The translations under genes and the position numbers were made by a program. DNA of 31,063 nt from Bacteroidales bacterium (GTDB lineage Bacteria; Bacteroidota; Bacteroidia; Bacteroidales; VadinHA17). This document shows positions 7,908 to 15,634 of the stretch, piece by piece; the stretch's first letter is position 1, and every line of letters begins with the position of its first letter. Where the stretch lies: assembly GCA_016936695.1 (NCBI GenBank), contig JAFGXK010000043.1:1-31063 (forward strand), in the 5' to 3' direction. Under the pieces are notes generated by a model. It did not search any database. It had not been told where the DNA came from and saw only the letters and a list, made by a program, of their open reading frames with translations.

Positions 7908-10022
7908 TTATCTGTCAGGCCGGGAGAGCCTGTCATCTTGCTGCATTTCCATTGCTTCCGCAACAAGTTCGGCAATATCGAGGTTTCTTACATCCTCTTC
8001 CCTGTTCTTGTATTTCAGTCCGTCAGTCATCATTGTCATGCAGAACGGGCATGCAGTTGCTATTATATCTGCACCTGTTTCCAGGGCCTCCTCGGTTCGT
8101 TCGATGAATATTTCCTTGCTCCCCTTTTCGGCCTCCTTGAACATCTGTCCGCCGCCGGCCCCGCAGCACAGAGCAAAGCTTCTGTTCCTCTTCATTTCAG
8201 TAAAGCCCTCAGAAAGTGCCTTTACTATGGCCCTTGGTTCGGAATAGATGTTGTTTGCCCTTCCCAGGTAGCAGGGATCGTGGAAAGTGATTGTTGCACC
8301 TTTCATTTTGTCCCTGTTCACCTTTAGCCTGCCTTCAGTAATAGATTTTTCTATGAACTGAAGATAATTGATCACCTCAAAATTGCCTCCCAGATCGGGA
8401 TATTCATTTTTAAAAGTATTAAAACAATGGGGACAGGTGGTGATTATCTTTTTGATGTCATAGGTCTTAAGTATCCCGATAACCTGCATGGCCTGCATCT
8501 GGAAAAGCATCTCATTGCCAGCCCTGCGAGCAGGGTCACCTGTGCATGTCTCCTCTTTCCCGAGTACGGCCCAACTGACATTGAGCCTGTTAAGTATCGC
8601 GGCAAATGCCCTGACCACCTTTTTATACCTGTCGTCGTAAGCTCCGGCGCATCCGACCCAAAAAAGATATTCTGGCTTAACATCTGCCGGGAGTTCTGAA
8701 AACACCGGAATTTCAAATTCCAGATTCTTTGTCCAGTTCAGCCTGTCCTCAGGCGGATACTGCCAGGGAGCCCCGTTGTTTTCAATATTACTGAACACAC
8801 TTTTAAGCTCACCCGGGGCTGCCCCCTCCTCGAGGACCAGGTAACGGCGCATGTCGATGATCAAAGATGGCTGGTTAATGTTCACGGGGCACTCCTGAAC
8901 GCAGGCATTGCAGGTGGTGCACGCCCAGAGTTCTTCCTCGGATATATAGTCGCGGAGGAGCGACCTGTTTTCGGTGTAATCTTTCCCGTTACTGACCATC
9001 AGAGGCCCTATCTCCTTCATCCTGGCCCTGAGATTCATCATCACCTTTCTGGGCGACAGCTTTTTACCTGTCAGGTTGGCCGGACACACCGATGTACATC
9101 GTCCGCATTCGGTACACGAGAGGGAATCGAAGTAGTTTTTCCAGGTCACATCCGGGGCGTCCTTCACTCCGAACCTTTCAGGCACGGCATCAGCAGGCGC
9201 CTGTGTAAAAGAAGTGTCCGGGTTCAGCATCATCCTTACCTCCCTTGTTATACTGTCCATGTTGTCGAGTTTTCCGGGAGGATCGAGTCTTGAAAGGAAA
9301 ACGTTGGGCACCGACATGAATACATGGAAGTGTTTTGAATAAGGAAGGTAATTGGCAAAGAAGAAGATAGTGAGGATATGCACCCACCAGCCGACCTCAT
9401 AAAGTGTATGGAACTGAGCTGCAGAAAATCCGGAGAACAGATCAGCAACGATCCTGCTAACCGGGTAAATACCGTATATTTCTTCTCCCGACAGGTGTTG
9501 AAGTCCAATATAACCTGTATTCATCAGGATGAGCGATACCATAAGGAGCAAAATAAGGGAAAGCGAAACGATTGCATCGATATGCGATTTTGGCTTCATT
9601 TCCTCACCGCTGAATCGCCTGACGTGCAGAAGGCTTCTCCGGACAGTGAAAATTACAATCGCAATGCCCACGAGAAGGGCGAAAACATCTCCTGACGCCA
9701 TAAGCACATCATAAACCGGACCAAGGAACCTGAGTGATTTTTCAGCTCCTGAAAGGCCGTCAATCACCATTTCAATACTTCCGAAAATGATTATGCAGAA
9801 TCCCCAGAACACCAGCGCATGAAGAAATCCTAATACCGGCCACCGGAATATCTTTGTCTGACCGAATGCCACCCGCATTACCAATCCAAAACGTAAGCCG
9901 AAATCCTTTACCGGAAATGCAGGCCTTGTAAAACTGAAGAATTTGATCAGCCGATTTACCGTATAAGAGAAAACGGCAATCGTAATAACAAGGACAACTG
10001 TGAAAATCAATTGTTTCAGCAT
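7908..10022 (-). CDS. Membrane FeS oxidoreductase, ETF:menaquinone oxidoreductase type (HdrD-like)
   Basis: Probable link between reduced ETF and the menaquinone pool. The N-terminal ~270 residues hold about five to six membrane segments like a NarI/HdrE cytochrome b. Two ferredoxin-type motifs follow: CTECGRCTSVCPANL (~302-316) and CTTCNACVQECPVNI (~367-381). Two CCG (DUF224) cysteine-rich domains end it: VGCAGAYDD, ETCTGDP (~489) and TCPHCFNTF (~528), then CYLGRA (~581), CCGAGGGQMF (~617) and ACPFCMTMM (~655). This layout matches HdrD-like proteins encoded with etfAB and acyl-CoA dehydrogenase (EMO in fatty-acid-oxidising anaerobes). The frame can be extended to a GTG at 10064, but those 14 extra codons lie in an inserted repeat. 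The ATG at 10022, starting MLKQLIFTVV at the first membrane helix, gives 704 residues and is preferred. Confidence 0.87.
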   Translation of the reverse strand: MLKQLIFTVVLVITIAVFSYTVNRLIKFFSFTRPAFPVKDFGLRFGLVMRVAFGQTKIFRWPVLGFLHALVFWGFCIIIFGSIEMVIDGLSGAEKSLRFLGPVYDVLMASGDVFALLVGIAIVIFTVRRSLLHVRRFSGEEMKPKSHIDAIVSLSLILLLMVSLILMNTGYIGLQHLSGEEIYGIYPVSRIVADLFSGFSAAQFHTLYEVGWWVHILTIFFFANYLPYSKHFHVFMSVPNVFLSRLDPPGKLDNMDSITREVRMMLNPDTSFTQAPADAVPERFGVKDAPDVTWKNYFDSLSCTECGRCTSVCPANLTGKKLSPRKVMMNLRARMKEIGPLMVSNGKDYTENRSLLRDYISEEELWACTTCNACVQECPVNINQPSLIIDMRRYLVLEEGAAPGELKSVFSNIENNGAPWQYPPEDRLNWTKNLEFEIPVFSELPADVKPEYLFWVGCAGAYDDRYKKVVRAFAAILNRLNVSWAVLGKEETCTGDPARRAGNEMLFQMQAMQVIGILKTYDIKKIITTCPHCFNTFKNEYPDLGGNFEVINYLQFIEKSITEGRLKVNRDKMKGATITFHDPCYLGRANNIYSEPRAIVKALSEGFTEMKRNRSFALCCGAGGGQMFKEAEKGSKEIFIERTEEALETGADIIATACPFCMTMMTDGLKYKNREEDVRNLDIAELVAEAMEMQQDDRLSRPDR

Positions 10023-10044
10023 AATGAGAAATCTTAACCCTTTG

Positions 10045-10076
10045 TTTTTATGCCACAAAGGCACAAAGATGCGAAG
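10045..10076 (+). repeat. Left inverted repeat of the GxxExxY cassette
   Basis: Contains TGCCACAAAGGCACAAAG after a T run. Its reverse complement recurs, with about seven mismatches, at 10484-10515. The motif is itself internally repetitive (CACAAAGG, CACAAAGA). It supplies the spurious GTG start of the FeS oxidoreductase frame. Confidence 0.75.
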
Positions 10077-10078
10077 TA

Positions 10079-10474
10079 TTATTTTGTGTTGATAAATCTG
10101 CGAATTCCGTCTTTTATAAGGGGAACATTAAAATTGATAAGGTAACCCAGTCTGTGCCCGGTTAAAATTAGGTGACTAATAATTTGTGCTTCCCAAACTG
10201 GATTTACAATGTCAACTGCCTTAAGCTCAACAACTACTTTATTCTCAACCAACAAATCAAGCCTAAGCCCTTCATCAAAAATGATCCCATCATAGACAAT
10301 TGGTACATCCAGTTGCCTTTGAACGATCAGACTACTTTTTCTCAATTCATGACATAAACATACCTCATAAACTTTTTCAAGTAACCCTGGGCCAAGAGCT
10401 TTACGAATAGTAAATGATGCATTTACTATCTGCTTTCCAATATTTTCTTCTTCAGATGAAAGAAGCTTTTCCAT
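10079..10474 (-). CDS. GxxExxY protein (PDDEXK_3-like family)
   Basis: A 131-residue protein with the name-giving motif in GLLEKVYE (residues ~30-37) and, later, LRLDLLVENKVVVELKAV, which fits the D...ExK pattern of a PDDEXK nuclease-like core. The tail HLILTGHRLGYLINFNV is also typical of the family. Its biological role is not established. It is probably cytoplasmic, with no signal peptide. The gene fits exactly between two inverted repeats (arms end 2 bases from its stop and 9 bases from its start), and it interrupts the electron-transfer operon with which it has no plausible functional link. Its A+T content is visibly higher than that of the genes on either side, in line with separate origin. 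Confidence 0.88.
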   Translation of the reverse strand: MEKLLSSEEENIGKQIVNASFTIRKALGPGLLEKVYEVCLCHELRKSSLIVQRQLDVPIVYDGIIFDEGLRLDLLVENKVVVELKAVDIVNPVWEAQIISHLILTGHRLGYLINFNVPLIKDGIRRFINTK

Positions 10475-10483
10475 TTTGGATTT

Positions 10484-10515
10484 CTTTGCGACTTAGCGCC
10501 TTAGTGGCAAAAAAA
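10484..10515 (-). repeat. Right inverted repeat of the GxxExxY cassette
   Basis: Read on the minus strand it gives TTTTTTTGCCACTAAGGCGC followed by TAAGTCGCAAAG, matching the left arm at 10045-10076 at about 25 of 32 positions. It stops one base before the etfA stop codon at 10517-10519. Confidence 0.75.
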
Positions 10516-10516
10516 T

Positions 10517-11485
10517 CTATTTCTTTAAATTCTTAACTGCATCCACCAGTTTGGGAAGGACCTTCATTGCATCGCCGACTATTCCGTACTGGGCCGATTC
10601 GAATATCGGTGCATCCTTGTCGCTGTTTATTGCAACTATGTATTTTGAAGAACTCACACCTGCCAGGTGTTGTGTTGCTCCTGAAATGCCGACAGCCAGG
10701 TAGAGGTCCGGAGCTATTATTTTTCCGGTTTGACCTGTATGCTCTTCATGAGGTCTCCATCCTTCGTCGGAAACAGGCCTTGAACAGGCTGTTGCCCCGT
10801 TCAGCAGAGATGCCAGTTCAACGAGGGGTCCCCAGTTGTCGGGCGACTTCATTCCGCGGCCGCCCGATACCACTATCGCGGCATCACTTAGCAGCATTTT
10901 GCCTGTCTGCTTGTGAGTTTCCGTGACCGTTGTTGCCACAAGCGACTGATCTATTTCGGCTTCTGCTGTTTCGGGTATGGCTCCGGTTGGCCGCTCAGTT
11001 ATTTCGCACGAATTCTGTGCCAGGGTGAGAATTTTGATTTCCGACCTGATCACAACATCGGCAAAAGCGTTTCCTGAGTATGCTCTTTTATAAACGGTGA
11101 AAGGTTCTATGCTCAAGGGCAGTTTGCTTACACCCGAACCGATCCCGGCCTTCAGCCTTACCGAAACCCTTGGCGCGAGAGCCTTGCCTGTCATATTGTT
11201 TGAGAAAATTATGACTTTGGAACCCTCTTTCACCGCAAGGTCGGCAATGGCCTTAGCGTAGGCGCGGTTATCCATAACCTCCAGGTTACTGCTGACAAGA
11301 CTCAAAATCCTGTCGGCGCCGTACCTGCCAAGCTCCTTCAAATCTTCATCGCCGGCCTTACCAATCGTGAAGGCTATGACTTTCATATTCATCATACGGG
11401 CGACGGATGAAGCATAGGAAACCAGCTCATAGGAAAGCTTCTTGAATTTGCCATCCCAATTTTCAGCATATACCAGAACAGACAT
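10517..11485 (-). CDS. etfA: Electron transfer flavoprotein alpha subunit
   Basis: FAD-carrying subunit of the ETF heterodimer that takes electrons from acyl-CoA dehydrogenase. The 322 residues are the usual length. The C-terminal FAD domain shows the expected motifs in order: VVSGGRGMKSPDNWG (~205-219), CSRPVSDEGWRPHEEHTGQTG (~235-255), LYLAVGISGATQHLAG (~260-275) and AINSDKDAPIFE (~282-293). The N-terminal domain carries NNMTGKALAPRVSVRL. The ATG at 11485 lies 24 bases after the etfB stop, so both are cotranscribed. The downstream neighbour is the GxxExxY cassette, which abuts the stop codon almost directly. Confidence 0.96.
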   Translation of the reverse strand: MSVLVYAENWDGKFKKLSYELVSYASSVARMMNMKVIAFTIGKAGDEDLKELGRYGADRILSLVSSNLEVMDNRAYAKAIADLAVKEGSKVIIFSNNMTGKALAPRVSVRLKAGIGSGVSKLPLSIEPFTVYKRAYSGNAFADVVIRSEIKILTLAQNSCEITERPTGAIPETAEAEIDQSLVATTVTETHKQTGKMLLSDAAIVVSGGRGMKSPDNWGPLVELASLLNGATACSRPVSDEGWRPHEEHTGQTGKIIAPDLYLAVGISGATQHLAGVSSSKYIVAINSDKDAPIFESAQYGIVGDAMKVLPKLVDAVKNLKK

Positions 11486-11509
11486 ATGTTTGAATTTTCG
11501 TTATTTGAC

Positions 11510-12259
11510 TCAGATGACTTTTGCCTCGTTCTGAAGCAATTCTATTAGCCTGGCCGGATCGTCCGCATCAATGAATTTACAAGCGGCCCTCGGCACCGGC
11601 TTTTCAAATCCGGCGATTTCTGTAAGTGAATCACAATCAACAGGCTCATGCACTTTTATGGGCTTGGTCCTTGCTGTCATTATGCCCCGCATCGATGCAA
11701 TCCTGGGTTCTTTGGCGATACCCTTCTGAACAATTGCCACGAATGGCACAGGCACTTTTACGCTTTCCCTTCCACCATCGATTTCACGAGTAAGGACAGG
11801 AACCCCATTTTCAATAGTCAGACCGGAAACTGATGATACCGAAGGAATGCCGAGGAATTCCGAAATCATTCCGCCAACTGCCGAACCATTGAAGTCGCTC
11901 GATTCAATTCCGCAAATAATCACATCGAATCCCTCCTTACCGATTGCTGCTGCAATCTGGCCCGCTGTATAATAGGCATCGGACGGATTGCAGTTGATCC
12001 TTATTGCATCATCGGCTCCGATTGCAAGGGCTTTGCGGATGGTGGGTTCGGACGCTGCCGGACCGGCATGTACCACCGTTACCTTTTTCACCCCGCTGGC
12101 GGGATCATCCCTCAGTTCAAGAGCTCTGGTAAGTGATAATTCATCCCATGGATTGATTACCCACTGAATACCCGATATGTCAATAGAGGCATTCCCCTCG
12201 GAGAATTTTATCCTTGTCGTAGTATCGGGAACATTGCTGATACAGACCACTATGTTCAT
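11510..12259 (-). CDS. etfB: Electron transfer flavoprotein beta subunit
   Basis: AMP-binding partner of EtfA. The protein has 249 residues, opens with MNIVVCISNVPDTTTRIKF, has WVINPWDELSLTRALEL (~32-48), which is the hallmark of EtfB, and continues with ALAIGADDAIRI and DVIICGIESSDFNGSAVGGM (~110-130), the region that holds the nucleotide-binding loop. It is first in the operon, behind a consensus promoter (TTTG-N19-TATATTTG), and is followed within 24 bases by etfA. With the downstream FeS oxidoreductase and acyl-CoA dehydrogenase it points to electron delivery to menaquinone rather than to a bifurcating complex, though the sequence alone does not exclude bifurcation. Confidence 0.95.
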   Translation of the reverse strand: MNIVVCISNVPDTTTRIKFSEGNASIDISGIQWVINPWDELSLTRALELRDDPASGVKKVTVVHAGPAASEPTIRKALAIGADDAIRINCNPSDAYYTAGQIAAAIGKEGFDVIICGIESSDFNGSAVGGMISEFLGIPSVSSVSGLTIENGVPVLTREIDGGRESVKVPVPFVAIVQKGIAKEPRIASMRGIMTARTKPIKVHEPVDCDSLTEIAGFEKPVPRAACKFIDADDPARLIELLQNEAKVI

Positions 12260-12302
12260 CAGTAAAGAATTTTTTGAATGGATTTTTTTGTCTTAAAGGC
12301 GT

Positions 12303-12333
12303 CAAATATAATAATTATAGCTTCATCTGCAAA
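12303..12333 (-). promoter_or_regulatory. Promoter of the etfB-etfA operon
   Basis: Minus strand: TTTG (12330-12333), a 19-base spacer, then TATATTTG (12303-12310). Both boxes match the Bacteroidota consensus exactly and the spacing is ideal. The leader to the ATG at 12259 would be about 37 bases. Confidence 0.65.
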
Positions 12334-12561
12334 TCGGAGCAAACTCATTTTTTAAGATGTTCGAAAGAAGCCTACATCATAATTATTTATACTATTGATA
12401 TTTACAAACTTTAAAAAGGATAATTCAACACCCTGGTCGAAAGATTCGGATTATTCACTCTTTATCTCAAATTTACCCTAATCTATATACACATCTTTTT
12501 AAAGTTGGATCACTTCATTGCCATTTACGCACCAACCCCCCTTTAAACCTTCCCTTGGGGT

Positions 12562-12685
12562 CTCCACCCCCAACCCCCCAAGGGGGGCTATAAGAAGTAG
12601 ACATTGAATGTTTTACAATATTTATGGAGAAAAAACGTACAATGATTGCGAATTTCAAGCCCCCCTGGGGGATTTGGGGGTGGAG
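12562..12685. repeat. Inverted pair of G/C-tract repeat units (MITE-like)
   Basis: The left unit (12562-12589) contains CTCCACCCCCAACCCCCCAA followed by GGGGGGCT. The right unit (12658-12685) is the reverse complement of nearly the same sequence, with two or three small differences. Each unit also folds on itself (CCCCCC/GGGGGG). About 68 A+T-rich bases lie between them. An extra partial unit, CCTTGGGG, precedes the left arm. Similar C-tract/G-tract hairpins are dispersed between genes in many Bacteroidota genomes. Function is unknown. Confidence 0.7.
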
Positions 12686-12772
12686 CTTATGGGTAAAAAA
12701 TGACAGTAGTTGGAAAAATAAAGAATTTCAATAATCAAGCTGTGTATTTAGATAAGCAAATTTAACCAGGGG

Positions 12773-12804
12773 TTGACAACCTATGATTTTTAAGCTTAAA
12801 TTCG
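12773..12804 (+). promoter_or_regulatory. Possible promoter for the EamA transporter
   Basis: TTG (12773-12775) is followed 21 bases later by TAAATTCG (12797-12804), one mismatch from TAnnTTTG. The GTG start at 12838 would be about 27 bases from the transcription start. The match is imperfect. Confidence 0.3.
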
Positions 12805-12837
12805 CACGCTTTATATAAGTGTAACCAGCAAAGTTAA

Positions 12838-13761
12838 GTGAAAGACAGAATAAGGATATACGGCGGTATTTTTCTGGCGATGATCTTCTGGGCCTTTTCC
12901 TTTATATGGTTCAAGGTAGCCAACGAGACCTTCCTTCCGATAACAATTGTCTTTTTCCGTCTTATTGCTGCCATATTGATTCTAACTGCCTATCTGGCAA
13001 TCAAGAAGAAATTTGTAAGGATAAGAAAGGAGGACAGGAAGCTTTTCATCATGCTTGCTGTATTCGAGCCTTTTCTTTATTTTCTTGGCGAGAGTTTCGG
13101 GCTCACCTATGTATCTGCCACCGTAGGATCTGTACTGATATCAACCATCCCGGTTGTTGCAACCATTGGGGCATGGATCTTTCTGAAGGAACGCCTCAAA
13201 CTTATAAACTATGCAGGAATAGTACTGTCTTTCATGGGTATTCTGATCTTTGTGATCGACAAGAGCGGAACACTATCATACAATGTCAAGGGGCTAGCCC
13301 TCATGATGCTGGCGGTTTTCTCGGCTTCAGGCTATAATCTGACTCTCAGCCGGCTGGTCGGGAAGTACGAACCTGTTTTTATTGTCAATGTTCAGAATAC
13401 GCTGGGAGCCATCCTCTTCCTGCCGGTATTCCTGATATTTGAAGCCGGTCATCTGGCCGAAACTACTCTTACCCTGAAAGCATTTATCCCAATAATTGAG
13501 CTTGCCGTTTTCGCTTCCTGCGGAGCATTTATTCTCTTTGCCTACTCCGTGAGAAATCTGGGCATAACCAGGGCGAACGTATTTACCAATTTTATCCCAA
13601 TATTCACAGCCTTCTTCTCTTTCCTGATACTTGGCGACAGGCTGACTCTTCAGAATATTGCAGGTATGATGGTTGTGATAGCCGGGCTTATCATGTCGCA
13701 GATGAATGGGCGTCATAAAAAGAGCGATGATGCTCTTATCCTTACCGGAAAGACGGCCTGA
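12838..13761 (+). CDS. EamA-family (DMT superfamily) inner-membrane transporter
   Basis: The 307 residues form ten probable membrane segments in two repeated halves, the EamA/RhaT pattern. The first half opens with AMIFWAFSFIWFKVANETFLP and includes TIPVVATIGAWIFLKERL at the end of helix 4-5. The second half repeats the plan and ends with IPIFTAFFSFLILGDRL and a final helix. These 'E-R/D-R-L' helix ends are hallmark features. The start must be the GTG at 12838 because a TAA stop lies directly before it and the next ATG would remove half of helix 1. Members export amino acids, nucleosides or other metabolites, and the substrate here cannot be assigned. It is the first gene of a rightward row, 41 bases before porQ. 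Confidence 0.88.
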   Translation: MKDRIRIYGGIFLAMIFWAFSFIWFKVANETFLPITIVFFRLIAAILILTAYLAIKKKFVRIRKEDRKLFIMLAVFEPFLYFLGESFGLTYVSATVGSVLISTIPVVATIGAWIFLKERLKLINYAGIVLSFMGILIFVIDKSGTLSYNVKGLALMMLAVFSASGYNLTLSRLVGKYEPVFIVNVQNTLGAILFLPVFLIFEAGHLAETTLTLKAFIPIIELAVFASCGAFILFAYSVRNLGITRANVFTNFIPIFTAFFSFLILGDRLTLQNIAGMMVVIAGLIMSQMNGRHKKSDDALILTGKTA

Positions 13762-13802
13762 GTTTCGAAGCAATATTCTATATTTACATCGATGAGCCTG
13801 AA

Positions 13803-14831
13803 ATGGCAAAAAGGATTTCAGTCATATCGCTGCTTTTGCTGCTGACTGTCCGGGGGTTCTCCCAGACAGGTGGTGACAATGTATATGAGTTCCTCAACCT
13901 GACTCAGTCGGGACTGGTATCTTCCCTTGGAGGAACAAATGTCTCGCTTACCGAAAGCAGTCTGAATCTGGTCTGGACCAATCCTGCTCTTCTCTACCGG
14001 AGCATGTCGGGCAATGCTGCTCTGAACTTCACAAATTATCTTGCAGGGGTCAATTACGGTATGGCACTCTATTCACATGCATCGGGAAAATCGGCCGTAA
14101 TTGCCGGAGGAGTTTCATACCTGAATTACGGATCATTCACTGAAGCCGACGAAACCGGAACCATTACGGGTTCTTTCAGTGCTTCGGAATCATCACTTGC
14201 ACTGATATACGCCCTACGGCTCGACTCACTGTTTTCGGTCGGAGTCAACTTCAAGCCTGTCATCTCTCAGCTTGAGAGATATAACTCTTTCGGATTTGCC
14301 TTTGACCTTGGAGCAGCGTGGCACAATCCCGGCAACTTCCTTTCCGCAGGCCTTGCCGTGAGAAACCTTGGTCTCCAGCTTACATCCTATGCAGGTGAAT
14401 CCAAAGCCGGTCTGCCGCTTGAAGTTATTGCAGGTTTCTCCGCAAGACTCAGGCATGCTCCTTTCAGATTCTCCTTAACACTGAGACATCTGGAGCTTTT
14501 TGACCTGACGCACAATTATGACGGATCAGGCGGTGAAAACAAAACAGGCATGAAGGACATCACCGAAAAAATCCTTCGACATGTCGTCACCGGTGTGGAG
14601 ATCATTCCTCACAGGAACCTGTGGCTGAGCGTCGGATACAACCATCAGCGCAGAAGCGAGCTTCAATCAGACATTAAAGCATCAGGAACGGGATTTTCGT
14701 GGGGATTCGGTATCAACGCCTCGGTGATTAGGATTGAATTCGGCCGCGCATCATATCACCTGGCAGGCGCATCAAACAATATATCCGTTATTTTCATACC
14801 CGACAGGATGTTTAAAAAGCAGCAGCCTTGA
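13803..14831 (+). CDS. porQ: Type IX secretion system protein PorQ
   Basis: Outer-membrane protein of the type IX secretion system, which in Porphyromonas works with PorV/PorU in handling of secreted cargo. The 342-residue protein has a signal peptide (MAKRISVISLLLLLTVRGFSQ) and the family signature NVYEFLNLTQSGLVSSLGGTN followed by WTNPALL. The rest alternates short strands ending in aromatic residues, as in FadL/PorV-like barrels, and ends with SVIFIPDRMF. The gene order porQ-cmk-ispH is conserved in the phylum and supports the call strongly. No other secretion gene is in the window, and none of the proteins here shows an obvious type IX C-terminal sorting domain. Its stop overlaps a TTG that would open a longer cmk frame. 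Confidence 0.88.
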   Translation: MAKRISVISLLLLLTVRGFSQTGGDNVYEFLNLTQSGLVSSLGGTNVSLTESSLNLVWTNPALLYRSMSGNAALNFTNYLAGVNYGMALYSHASGKSAVIAGGVSYLNYGSFTEADETGTITGSFSASESSLALIYALRLDSLFSVGVNFKPVISQLERYNSFGFAFDLGAAWHNPGNFLSAGLAVRNLGLQLTSYAGESKAGLPLEVIAGFSARLRHAPFRFSLTLRHLELFDLTHNYDGSGGENKTGMKDITEKILRHVVTGVEIIPHRNLWLSVGYNHQRRSELQSDIKASGTGFSWGFGINASVIRIEFGRASYHLAGASNNISVIFIPDRMFKKQQP

Positions 14832-14861
14832 ATCGGCCGGACCGGAAAATCATAAAATTGG

Positions 14862-14869
14862 TAACTTTG
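14862..14869 (+). promoter_or_regulatory. Possible -7 element (TAACTTTG) before cmk
   Basis: An exact TAnnTTTG match lies 63 bases upstream of the preferred cmk start, inside what would be the N-terminal extension if the TTG at 14828 were used. No -33 element stands at the right distance, so it may be chance. Confidence 0.3.
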
Positions 14870-14932
14870 AAGCCGCAACGATATAAAGCCCGGGAAAAAA
14901 TGAACAGGGCAAACTGCGATAAGAAAGAAGAA

Positions 14933-15634
14933 ATGGAAAAGAAACTCATTATAGCTATCGACGGTTATTCATCGTGCGGCAAGAGCTCCTTTGCCAGGGC
15001 CATTGCCTCCGAGCTGAACTATATTTATATCGACAGCGGTGCAATGTACCGGGCGGTAACCCTATATTCAATAAGAAAAGGATATACAGGCAACGGAGAT
15101 CAAAAAACCGGAAGTATAATCGAAGACCTCCCCACGATACATATCTCCTTCATTTACAACCCCGACATTGGCTCGTACGAAACCTACCTGAACTCCGAGA
15201 ATGTTGAGGACGAGATCAGAAGTATTGAAGTATCCTCCCATGTGAGCCGGATAAGCCAGATCCATGAAGTCCGTGCCCGGATGGTGGAACTCCAGAGACA
15301 GATCGGTGTTTACAAGGGAATTGTAATGGATGGAAGGGACATAGGAACAGTCGTTTTTCCCGATGCCGACCTGAAGATATTCATGACAGCATCTGTTGAT
15401 ATCCGGGCAAAAAGAAGGTATGACGAACTCCGGGGAAAAAACATTGATGTGGACCTGGAAGAAGTAAGAATGAATATAATCTCGAGGGATATAGCTGATG
15501 AGAACAGGGACATCAGTCCCCTGAGAAGGGCTGATGATGCATTAGTGCTGGATAACAGCAGGATGACTGTCGATCAGCAGATGGAATGGGTGATGAAAAT
15601 TATCAGGCAAAAAATAAATGAAGATAGAAATTGA
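14933..15634 (+). CDS. cmk: Cytidylate kinase
   Basis: Phosphorylates CMP and dCMP with ATP in the cytoplasm. From the ATG at 14933 the protein has 233 residues, the normal length, and starts MEKKLIIAIDGYSSCGKSSF with the P-loop in the first 20 residues. It continues with YIDSGAMYRAVTLYS, then GIVMDGRDIGTVVFPDADLK (the most diagnostic block) and IFMTASVDIRAKRRYDEL. The end carries a D-N-S motif (LVLDNSRMTVDQQ). The frame is open back to a TTG at 14828 that overlaps porQ, and another ATG lies at 14900, but these add residues with no counterpart in the family. A purine-rich AGAAAGAAG precedes 14933. The last 17 bases overlap ispH. Confidence 0.95.
   Translation: MEKKLIIAIDGYSSCGKSSFARAIASELNYIYIDSGAMYRAVTLYSIRKGYTGNGDQKTGSIIEDLPTIHISFIYNPDIGSYETYLNSENVEDEIRSIEVSSHVSRISQIHEVRARMVELQRQIGVYKGIVMDGRDIGTVVFPDADLKIFMTASVDIRAKRRYDELRGKNIDVDLEEVRMNIISRDIADENRDISPLRRADDALVLDNSRMTVDQQMEWVMKIIRQKINEDRN

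Larger units (their letters stand above)
10045..10515. mobile_element. Inverted-repeat cassette carrying a GxxExxY gene, inserted in the etf operon
   Basis: The 471-bp unit is bounded by imperfect inverted repeats: left arm 10045-10076 and right arm 10484-10515, identical at about 25 of 32 positions when one is reverse-complemented. The shared core reads TTTTT-n-TGCCAC-n-AAGGC-n-C-n-AAG. The GxxExxY gene fills almost all the space between the arms. It separates etfA from the FeS oxidoreductase, which are normally adjacent. No transposase is encoded and no target-site duplication is evident, so movement, if any, would need help in trans. Calling it mobile is inference. Confidence 0.5.
12260..12837. 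other. Divergent intergenic region, 578 bp, no gene
   Basis: This A+T-rich stretch separates etfB (leftward) from the EamA transporter (rightward). It holds the etf promoter on the left, a G/C-tract inverted repeat at 12562-12685 in the middle, and a weaker promoter-like pair before the transporter. No reading frame in it looks coding. Confidence 0.7.

Noticed and set aside
7523..8107. 194-codon plus-strand frame opposite the acyl-CoA dehydrogenase and FeS oxidoreductase
   Set aside because: Spans the antisense of two clearly coding genes, has no recognisable motifs and a composition typical of shadow frames.
13327..13809. 160-codon minus-strand frame opposite the EamA transporter
   Set aside because: It is antisense to a transporter gene and carries no motif or start context.
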